DNA of 64,000 nucleotides from Eonycteris spelaea (Eukaryota > Chordata > Mammalia > Chiroptera > Pteropodidae): assembly GCA_003508835.1 (NCBI GenBank), contig PUFA01000006.1:8990001-9054000 (forward strand), given 5' to 3'. This document shows, in pieces, positions 55,213-64,000 of the stretch (its first letter is position 1; each line of letters opens with the position of its first letter). A model generated the notes under the pieces. It made no database searches and had not been told where the DNA came from. It saw only the letters and a list, made by a program, of their open reading frames with translations. A program made the position numbers and the translations under genes.

Positions 55213-56269
55213 AATAGGACTCTGCCTTTGCATTAAAATGTGAGGTCTGAGTAAGGTCCCAGCCATAGGCAGCTTGTAAAAAGTCATGAATAACTTGTGG
55301 TTTCACCATGTGCTCCCCCCACAGACACCCACGCGCAAGCGCTGGACTTTTCCTTCTCGCATGTGTTTTCCTTGGTAATCTCTCCTTGACCATGGCATTT
55401 TTGACTCCAGTTGAGGGCACATAAATCAAGACAAGAAGTCAAGTCAGGAGTTATTGATGGAATAGCACTTGCTCTGTGCTGTGGTATTGTGGGTGATATG
55501 AGAGAAACAAAAACGTGGCTTGCGTTTACTATCTCCTCAGGAGGCAAGCCTCAAATACCTGTCACTTTCTTGCTGGGTGACAGTGGGTAAGTCAGTTGTT
55601 CATTTAGTCACTCCTTGACAGGGCCATCTGTTACTCTGGCTCTCCGTGGCTGCCCTAGTCCCTACCTCTGATAACTGTATCCCAGGGTCCTCTCTCCCCA
55701 TATGATGCTCTCTGGATAGAGCCCTCGACACAGGCCTGGCTAATTGCAACATTGTGTTCACCTGGTCACAGTGACTGATGCAGGCAGAGCCAATGAGATA
55801 TAAGGAGACTTGGCTGGAACCGTCAGTGGGTGGGGGTAAGGGGTGGGGAGGGGAGGGGATGACTTGGGTCTGACTGGACAGAACTATAAGAGACTGGGAA
55901 GCTGGGACTACAGGAGCAGTTTGCCTCCATATGGAGCCCGAGAAAGGAGCCAATGCATGGTGAGTGCCAGAATCAGGCTGGAGACAGAGGTCAAGATCTG
56001 GGGCCTTTGAAACCAGTAACGCTGAACCTGAAGCTGACATATTAATTAGGGTGCAGACTAAACTGCTATAATACAGAGACTGACACATGCAATAGCATCA
56101 ACAAAATACATTTTCCTCTCAGGTAATAACCCAGAGAGAGTGATCCAGGGACAGTGGTATGGCTCTGCCATCCTCAGTTTATGGCTTCTCTCTCTAGGCC
56201 CAAGGTAGCTGCTCCAGCACTTGTCTTCTCCCAGTTTGGAGGGAGAATGAGAGCAGAGAAATAAAAAAA
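55213..56269. other. Unique DNA, nothing recognised
   Basis: About 1 kb without gene or repeat. The 162-codon minus frame at 55600-56088 has no motif. Confidence 0.4.
55828..55858 (+). other. G-quadruplex-type motif
   Basis: Six runs of three or more G separated by 1-3 bases in 31 bp, which satisfies the usual G3+ N1-7 pattern on the plus strand. Confidence 0.75.
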
Positions 56270-59200
56270 AAATTTTTTTTTAAATCAGCTTATTGCAGTA
56301 TAATTTACATTCAATAAAATTAACCTGTTTTAAGCATATAGTCCTATGACTTTGACAAATGTATACTGTCATGTAACCAATACTGCAATCAATATATAGA
56401 ACATTTCCATCCTTCAGAGTCAATCCCATACCCTAGCCCCATCCCGAAGTAACACCAACCTATCCTATGTAACGGTAGTTTTGTGTTATCCAGAATGTCA
56501 TACAAATGGGACCCTGCAATCTGTATTCTTTTTGTCTGGCTTCTTTGACTTAACATAATGCTTTTGAGATTCAGCCACATTGTTGTGCATAGCATCCATT
56601 GCCCCTTTTTATGGCTGAGGAGCAGTCCATTGCATAGATCTAACTGTAAGATATTTTTCCATTCACCAGTTGATCATTCTAGTTTGTGTTATACATAAAG
56701 CTGCTATGAACACTTGATTTGAAGTCTGGGTGTGGATATTTGCTGTCATTTCTTTGGGTAAATACCTAGGAATGGATGTGCTCGGTCATACGTTAAGTGT
56801 ATGTTTAACTTTGTAGAATATTTCTGTACTGTTTTCCAAAATGGCTGTATAGTTTTGCATTTCCATCAACATATGAGAGTTCCAGTTGCTCGATGTTTTT
56901 GTCAGCAGTTGATATTTTAGTTTTTAGAAAAGATAATGATTATTTTTAGCCATTCTTATAAGTATGCATGCTGTTTTGTGATTTTAATTTTCTTTTCCCT
57001 ACAAATATTACATTAAGCATCTTTTCATGTTTTTATTTGCATCCATATATCTTTGGCATTTAAATCTTTTTGCCATATACAAAAAAAAAATGAAACTTCA
57101 TCTGTATCTCATATCACATGTAAAAATTAACTCAAAATGGATCATACAGATTTTCAGTTGTTCCATCACCATCTGTTGAGAGACGATTGTGTCTCTGTTG
57201 GATTTCCTTGGAACTTTTTTTGAGAATGAATTGACCCTATGTGCACGGTCTGTTTCTGCACGTCCCTGTGTTCCACTGATCTAATGTCTACCTATTTACA
57301 AACCACAGTTCTCGAAAACTCTTTTATTTTATCTTATTAGTTTCAAGTATACAGTACGTTGGTTAGCTATTTATATAGTTTATAAAACAGTCACCCCAGC
57401 TGCTCCTTTTCTCCTGTGGTTTTCCACCCAGCCAATATACTAACGCTAACTGCATTCCCTATGCCACGCTCCCCTTCCCCGGGACCATCTTTCAACTACT
57501 AATTTGTACTTCTTTGTATTCTTCACCCCATCCTCCTAGCCCCCTAACCCCCCGCCCCTCTGACAATCACCAAATGCCTCTGTATTTGTGAGTCCGTTTT
57601 TGATAAATCACAGTTCTCGATTAATAGAACCTTGCAGTAAATCTTGAATGTAGGCAGTGCGAACCCTCCAACTTTGCTCTTCCTTTTCAGTGTTGCTTAG
57701 GTTATTTCCTTTCCTTTGCCTTTCCATGTAAATTTTAGTAACAGCTTGTGGATTTCGGCAAAATTATGCTGTAATCGTGATTGAAATTGTATTGACTGTT
57801 GATCAGTTTTGGAGGAACTAAAATATTAATAAGATTGAATCTTCTAATCTATGAATGGTATATCTCCCCACTTATTTACATCTGTCTTGATGTTTCCATC
57901 AATCTTTGTAGTTTGCAGCATGCAGGTTTTGCACATATTTTGTTATTTAAATATCTTAGATTTTATGGTGCTATTGTAAATGGTACTTAAAATTTTAATT
58001 TCCATCGTTAGTTACTAGTAGATAGAAATATGTTTGATTTTTGCATATTTTCCTTGTATCATGTGACCTTACTCAAATTGCTTATTAGTTTGCAGCAGAT
58101 TTTTTGGTAATTTTGGGGAATTTTCTACATAAATAATCTTCTGTGTACTGTTTTATTTCTTCCTATCTAATTATTATTTCTATTATTTATTTGTTGTTTG
58201 TCTGTTTATTTTGCCCTATTTTCCTGGCTACAATCTCCATTATGATGTTAAATAGAAATTGCCAGAATGGCAAATTGCATCCTTGCCCTGTCTCTAGCTT
58301 TCAGTTTTTCATAGATTCCCTTTATGGTAAAGGTTAAAGAAGTTTTCTTCAATTTGTAGTCTGTTGGACATTTTTTTAAAAAATCAGGAATGGGTGTTTA
58401 ATTTTGTCAGATGTTTTTCTGAATCTATTGAGATGATCATAGTGTTTCTTTAGTCTGTTGATATGATGAATTATACTGATCTACTATTAAACTAGTCTTG
58501 CATTTCTGGGATAAACTTCATTTGTTCGTGATGTATTATCCTTTTATATGTTGCTGAATTAGATTTACTATAGTAAGAACTTTGGCATTTATAATTATGA
58601 GGGATATTCTCCTGTACTTTTTTCTTATAATATCTTTTATAAGTAATTTATGTACTCACTATTTTTTTCTTGATCATTGTAGCCAGAGTTTGTTAATTGT
58701 ATTGATCTTTTAACCAAACAAATTTTAGTTTTATTGATTTTTTTCAGTTTTATTTTTCATTGATTTTGGCTATCTTTTTTGTTCTTCTAATATCTTGAGA
58801 TAGCAGCTTAGATTGCTGTTTCAAAAACTTTCCTCTTTTCTAATATGAACATTTTAAATATAAATTATTCTCCATGTACTACTTTATCTGCATTCCACAC
58901 ATTTTGATATTTTGTGTTTTCATTTTAAGTTCCAAATAATGTCTAATACCCCTTGTGAATTATTATATGACCCATTTATTATTTAGATGTGTCGTTTCGT
59001 TTCCAAGTAGTTGATGTTTTACAGATATCTTTTTTTAATTGATTTTTCGTTTAATTTTAGTGTGGTCAGATTTCAACCCTTTTAAACTTATGGATTGCTT
59101 TATGTGTCACAGAATATGATCTATGTTTGTGAATTTTATTGTTCACTTGAAAGAAACGTGTGTGCAGCTGTTAAATGGAGTGTTCAATAAATGTCAGCAA

Positions 59201-61090
59201 AGTTGATTTTTTTGATAATAAGGTTAAAATTTGACTGCCCTTTTTGTGGACTACTTATTCTTTCAGATACTCAAATTGGTGTATTGAACTAGTCAGCTAT
59301 GATTGTGGATGTGTCCTTTCTTCTCTCAGTTATGTCCACTTTGCTTCATGTCTTTGGAAGCCTGTTTTTAGATGGATTATTTTTTATAATTCCATTTTCT
59401 TTCTAATCTTGACTTGTTAGCACATGCCTATATTTTATTTTGCTCGACTGATTGCTTTAAGAGTATATATACTTATCTCACAGGGTATCTTTAAGTTATA
59501 TCACTTCACAGGTAATGTAAGAACTCTTGGCCTTGTGCTGCCGTTGTCATACATTTTAATTTTATGTGTGGCATAAACCAGAAATTTATTTTGATTGTTA
59601 TTGTTTTAAATAATCAATTATCTTTTAAAGTGATTTAAAAATAATTTTAAAAAATACTAAATAATAAAAAAGTCATTTATATTCATCCCGATAGTTGCCA
59701 TTTCTGGGGCTCTTCTTTCCTTTGTGTAGATCCATGTTTACTTTGGTTAATTTCCTTCTATCTGAAGGCTTCTGTTAGTATTTCTTGTAATAATCGTAAG
59801 TTGGTGATGAATTTTTATGTTGTTGTATGCCCGTCAAAGCATTTATTTTACCTTCACTATTGAGAGATCCTTTTACCAGGTATAGTGACATATTTCAGTA
59901 TAATAAAGATGTTGTTTCACTGTCTTATAACTTGCATTTTTCTGTCGAGAAGTCTGCTGTAATTCTTACCTTTTTTGACAGTGTACATAATGTCTTTTTA
60001 CCCCTTGTGGCTAATTTTAAGATTTTTTTCTTTTTACTGGTTTAAGCATTTTGATTATTATGCACTTTAGTGTAGTTTTGTTTATATTTCTTGGTGTTCA
60101 TTGAGCTTCCTGATATATTGATTTTTTCATCAAATCTAGAAAAAATTAGCTAATAATTTAAAAATATTTTCCTGCCCCCTCATTTTTTTTGTGAATTAAG
60201 AATGTTAGATTCTTTGCTGTTTCTCAGAGTTTACTAATCTCCATTGTTTTTATGTTCTAGTCTTTTTCCTCTGTGTTTTATTTTATATCATTTTTACTAG
60301 TATATCTTCAAATTTACTAATTTTTTTTGCTGTCTAATTTGCTGTTAATCTCATTCTTTACTTGTTATTTCTATACTATAATTTTCATCTGTAGAAGTTC
60401 CATTTGTCTTTTTTATATCTTCTATTTCTTTTTTTATGCACATTTTCTCTTTATGTCTCTGAGCATATTTATAAAATTTATAACAGCTATTTTAAACTTC
60501 TTCAAAATTCATAATATATTATCTTTTCTGGGTCTTCTCCCTGGTTATGAGTTATATTTATGTGTTCTTAACATGCCTGGTTACTGAATTCTGGATGCTG
60601 GGTATATTATACTCTTGAGTGCAAGATTTTGTTATTTTCCTTTAAAGAGTTTTGGACTTTTTCTGTTGCAAATTTAAATTATAGAGTATTAGTTTGATCC
60701 CTTAGAGGCTTGCTTTTAAGCTTTCTTATTAAAAGTCAAGAGTAGCTTTTACTCTAGGACTAATTTAACCTCACAGTGAAGGCATTCGTCATCTAAGGAT
60801 TCTACCCACGATCTCTTCACTCTGGCATTTGGGAATGTGAACTATTCTCAGCTCTATGTGTGATTTGACCATTTTTTCTGCCTGCTGATTACTAGTTGTC
60901 CTTTCTTTGGTCTTCAGGAGTTATACCCCAGGGATTCGCAGAGTAGCGCTCAGCCAAAGACTTAAAAGGAACCTTTTATAGAAGTCTGGAATCTCTCTCT
61001 CAGTGCAGCTGTCCTCCTTTCTGGTACTTGACCCAACAGATTCTAGATGCCTCAGCTTCCCAATCTCTGTCTTGTCTCCTCAACTTGGTA
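56270..61090 (-). mobile_element. Old L1M, 3' UTR to 5' UTR, interrupted
   Basis: Antisense order is kept over 4.8 kb. The 3' UTR and ORF2 end come first ('ggctgaggagcagtccattg', 'gggtaaatacctaggaatgg', 56.3-57.1 kb). The reverse transcriptase side follows ('gtgtttctttagtctgttgat', 58.4 kb), then the ORF2 5' half ('gcattccacacattttgata', 'tgtgtgcagctgttaaatgg', 58.9-59.2 kb), ORF1-type text ('ttctgtcgagaagtctgctg', 59.9 kb) and 5' UTR-type text ('cttgcttttaagctttctta', 60.7 kb). ORF2 is shorter than usual, so internal deletions exist. All frames are ruined, and a younger L1 end lies inside it at 57316-57604. Confidence 0.8.
57316..57604 (-). mobile_element. Young L1/HAL1-type 3' end with target duplication
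   Basis: Antisense 3' UTR of the same type as the HAL1 at 15.2 kb: 'ttagtttcaagtatac', 'ggttagctatttatatagtt', 'gctaactgcattccctatg', 'aactactaatttgtacttc', 'atttgtgagtccgtttttga'. Its flanks are a 16-bp direct repeat with one mismatch (57300-57315 and 57605-57620, aaaYcacagttctcga). It is a 289-bp 5'-truncated insertion into the old L1M. Confidence 0.9.
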
Positions 61091-61629
61091 AGACCACTGG
61101 GCTCCATTCTGATTGCTCTTTCTTACACTATATCCTGGAAACTGCCTCCAGGCAGTAAGCAAGAGCCACCATTATGCTAACTTTGCTTATTTCCCTTCTT
61201 TCAGGGACCACAGTCTTGTGGAATGTGATGACCAATGTTTTGTAAAAGTTGTCTTATATATTTTGTCTGTTTTTCTAGTTGTTTATGGTAAGAAAGCAAT
61301 TTCTGTACAAAAGAAGGAAAAGTCCTCCAGGGGAAAAACTTAGAAGTTGCCCATTTTTCTTCTACTAACATTTGATTATCAGAACTTAGTCACACAGCAA
61401 CGCTTAGGTATAAGGAGGGCTGAGAAATGCAGTCTAGCTGAGTGGCCATGTGTCCCGATAAAATTGCATTGCTGTGGAGGAAAGGGGGAACCGTATGTCA
61501 TTGTTAATCCTGGTCTTTTCAGTTATGTGCATTAGTTTGGGTTTGGGGTTCCATTTCTTATAACTTGTATGTCCTGGCTGATAGAATGAGACAACAGATA
61601 GAGGGAAACGTTCAAAACAAGAAGACATT
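61091..61629. other. Unassigned DNA
   Basis: Possibly the last L1 5' UTR bases at the start. No gene or repeat is otherwise seen. Confidence 0.35.
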
Positions 61630-61795
61630 TCATTTTTTACTTAACTTCTTTGACACCTAGTTTTCTTATCTGTAAAAGTGAGATATGTTATTACTCATCT
61701 CTCCAGCTTGTTCTTAAGTTTAATGATTTCATGTGTAGAAAACACTTTGTAAACTGTCTAGTACTAGACAGTCATAAATTATATTCATCAATTTT
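61630..61795 (+). mobile_element. MIR SINE, middle and 3' part
   Basis: 'tgacacctagttttcttatc', 'tgtaaaagtgagatatgtta', 'aaacactttgtaaactgtc' follow MIR order. A perfect 20-bp palindrome (61753-61772) replaces the expected text just after this. Confidence 0.65.
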
Positions 61796-61849
61796 TTCCT
61801 AACCCCCAATTTAGATTTTTTTTTAACTTCTTATATACTCTTAACATCT

Positions 61850-62055
61850 GGTATTGTTTCTATAGTTTATCTCAATTGTAATAAATATTCATTTACATAA
61901 TCATTTGTTTCCAGATTGTATTCCCCAGAGAGTGAATGATGCACAGGATTCTCAGAGAGTTGCTATTTTTCTTGCTCACAGCTTTAGCTCCAGCCCATTG
62001 CACAGTGACTGGCATTTATTGAGCTTCCAAGGAGTATTTAAGTGAATGAATGACA
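61850..62055 (+). mobile_element. L2 LINE 3' end
   Basis: 'cagattgtattccccagaga', 'cacagctttagctccagccc', 'cacagtgactggcatttatt' and the ending 'gtgaatgaatgacaac' resemble the L2 3' terminus with its short tail repeat. Confidence 0.6.
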
Positions 62056-62245
62056 ACTATATAGATGAAATATCACTGTATAACTCCTAGATAATACTCA
62101 AGACTCCTGTTTGGACCTACCACCTCACTCAAGGAAAGCCCAGGAGAGAAGATACAGATATTTATGGGGTTAGGATACTTGGGAGCCTGTGGGAGGGAGG
62201 CACAATTTCTTTTGGTAATAAATTGCCTTCTAACCATAAACAACT
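62056..62245. other. Unassigned DNA
   Basis: May be the poorly preserved 5' part of the MaLR LTR that follows. Confidence 0.3.
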
Positions 62246-62330
62246 AGATAGCCATCTGCTAGCCAAGGAGAGAGGCCTCAGGAGAAACCGAACCTGCTGG
62301 CACCTTAGTATTGGACTTTTACCCTTCTGG
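62246..62330 (+). mobile_element. MaLR LTR fragment (MLT1A-like)
   Basis: 'agccatctgctagccaagg', 'gagaggcctcaggagaaacc' and 'ctgctggcaccttagtattg' match the distal part of an MLT1-type LTR. Confidence 0.65.
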
Positions 62331-62755
62331 AGAGTAGATTAGGATTGAAGAACTTGCATCCATATGGGATACTATCGTTTGGGATATGACCTCTCTTGGC
62401 TTGCCCTTGAAGTGTTTCACTCCTGTGGAGCTGGTGTGCTAAGATGAACCCGGAACTGCCCCCTACTTGAAAAATGTGCCCATCCTGGGAAAGATTGTTG
62501 TGTTCTAGGGCTTGGGAAAAAAGCTTTCTTTTCCTTAGGCTCATCTGAGTGATAAGAATGTGAGGACCACAGTCAAGATTAGGATCCAATATGGGATGTG
62601 AGATGATTTTAGAAGGATGTTACCTCCCTGAATTATTAGTTTCTCACTCTCTACTCATATCTCCTATTGACAAAGGTATACTTTGACCCGAGTTTCCCTT
62701 CAGTTACTGCTCTATTTCTTTGCTTCTTTTTACAATAAGCTTCTTTTAACAACAA
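62331..62755. other. Unique DNA, nothing recognised
   Basis: No gene or repeat is supported. Confidence 0.4.
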
Positions 62756-63048
62756 TTTTTTTTTTCTAAAAAAAATATTTTTAAATTACAGTTGACATAC
62801 AATATTATATTAGTTTCAGGTGTACAATGTAGTGATTAGACTTTTATATACCTTATGAAGTGATCACCTCAATAAGTCTAGTACCCATCTGACACCACAC
62901 ATAGTTATAATATTGACTCTAATTTCTATGCTATACTTACATTTCCATGACTATATTTTATAACTGGCAATTTGTATTTTTAACCCCTGTCACTCTTTTC
63001 ACCCACTTACCCTCACCCCCTCTCATCTGGTGACCATCGATTTTTTCT
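62756..63048 (-). mobile_element. L1 3' end, 5'-truncated
   Basis: A T-rich start, then antisense 3' UTR: 'attacagttgacatacaata', 'gtttcaggtgtacaatgtag', 'gaagtgatcacctcaataag', 'tctagtacccatctgacacc', 'ctggcaatttgtatttttaa'. I associate this 3' UTR type with carnivores, bats and relatives. The following L2 starts directly after it. Confidence 0.85.
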
Positions 63049-63054
63049 CTTCCA

Positions 63055-64000
63055 GAAAGCTGAAAGGAGTTGATTCTAATCACTGCCTCTATATTCTCAT
63101 TTTTCCTTTCTTTCAACCCTATACCTACAAGCATTCTGCCCATACCACTCAACCGAAATGGCTCTTGTGGTCATCAATAAATTTAATAGTCACTTCTTAT
63201 TCTTTCTAATTTGTCCTTTAAGCGACATTTAACACAGTTGAGCCTCTCTCCTCCTTGAATCACTTTCTTTTGCTGCCTTCCATGATACCACGTTCTCCTT
63301 GATTGATTCATCATTCTCTACCTTGCCTTTAAATGTTGGAACATCCCAGAGTTATGCTTTTTTATTTCTCTTTTTATATACTATTTCTAGATGACCTCAT
63401 CTAGTTCCATAGATTTATATTTTACCTATGTGCTGATGATGTACAAATCTTTACTTGTGGTCCTGTCCTTTTCCTGGAACCCCAAACTCCTATATCCAAC
63501 TGCCTACACATCTAAATGGATGTCTAATAAAAGCATTTCAAACTAAAAGTCGGCCAAATAAAATTCTCGTTATTCCCTCAAGCTTGCTTTTTCTCCATCT
63601 TGGAAAATGGCGGTGTATCCTCCTGTTGTTCCTATCTCAAACCTAGGTGTTATTTCTAACTCCTTTCTCTCACCTCTCGAATCCAATTAATAAGCAAGTT
63701 TTGCAGACTCTACCCTTCATCTGTTTATCTCCATCTTCAGTAGCTCCTATAGTTCAAGTCTCGTTCGTTTCTTGCCTAAATACTACAATGGTCTCTTGGT
63801 AGCCAGAATTAGATGTTTAAAGCAAAGAGTTGATCGCGTCCATTCTCTTTCAAAAATTCTCCTAAATCTTCCCCTCACATGAGTATAATGTTTGAAATTT
63901 TATCCTAGTTTTCAAATTTCAGATGATTCGAACCCTGCTTACTAGTTTCCTCTTCCCTTTTCCTCTATGCTCAGACCATACTGGTCTGATTTCTGTTCCT
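63055..64000 (+). mobile_element. L2 LINE, runs off the window
   Basis: L2 coding-region order: 'gacatttaacacagttgagc', 'tgatgatgtacaaatcttt', 'tcaaacctaggtgttatttc', 'aattaataagcaagttttgc', 'ctaaatactacaatggtctc'. It is truncated by the window edge before its 3' end, and its left edge is set by the L1 insertion. Confidence 0.7.

Noticed and set aside
55600..56088. 162-codon minus-strand open frame
   Set aside because: No domain or signal, and no conserved-looking segment; chance frame.
1..64000. CRISPR arrays, operons, prophage or other prokaryotic systems
   Set aside because: The DNA is clearly mammalian (MIR, L2, L1, MaLR); no direct-repeat/spacer arrays or ribosome-binding structure exist.

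Overview
The window is mammalian nuclear DNA from a gene desert or a very long intron or intergenic stretch. No protein-coding gene can be supported: the open frames are short (under about 200 codons), lack family motifs, and mostly lie in or antisense to repeats. Interspersed repeats cover much of the window: L2 and MIR (found across mammals), MaLR-type and other LTRs, hAT-Charlie and Tigger DNA transposons, old L1M copies, and a younger L1/HAL1 family. There are no Alu, B1/B2, carnivore tRNA-Lys SINE, ruminant BovB/ART2 or horse ERE copies. The younger L1 3' ends (15.2, 37.2 and 57.3 kb; a related type at 62.8 kb) look like laurasiatherian L1s, and my best guess is a bat. That is inference from remembered repeat consensus sequences, not from a search.

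Layout. 0-14.5 kb: L2, MIR, a MaLR-like LTR, hAT and L1 fragments separated by unique DNA. 14.5-18.9 kb: one plus-strand L2 appears split by a nearly complete minus-strand half-L1 (HAL1) with its own 5' UTR, ORF1 and 3' UTR, and then by an L1M 5'-region fragment. 19.8-22.0 kb: a pile of L2 copies, one inside another in opposite orientation. 22-27 kb: mostly unique DNA with an AT-rich block, a CpG-retaining unique block, a pyrimidine tract and a 23-bp minisatellite. 27.3-29.4 kb: an L1 with a twin-priming inversion, abutted by a Tigger-type MITE. 34.2-37.4 kb: old L1M ORF2 region followed by a young L1 3' end. 39-45 kb: several LTRs, a protein-like but broken minus-strand stretch, a striking group of overlapping perfect hairpins, and the second of two hAT MITEs. 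46.9-47.9 kb: a second twin-primed L1. 48-56 kb: mainly unique DNA with MIRs, an MLT1-like LTR and small tandem repeats. 56.3-61.1 kb: an old L1M running from 3' UTR through ORF2 and ORF1 to 5' UTR, with a young L1 3' end inserted between a 16-bp target-site duplication. 61.6-64.0 kb: MIR, L2, L1 and the start of a long L2 that leaves the window.

Nothing here forms a pathway. The interest lies in the retrotransposon layering, in two textbook twin-priming inversions, in the HAL1 copy, and in local inverted repeats that look like template-switch mutations. Repeat family names come from recognition by eye, and boundaries are approximate, usually within about 10-40 bases.
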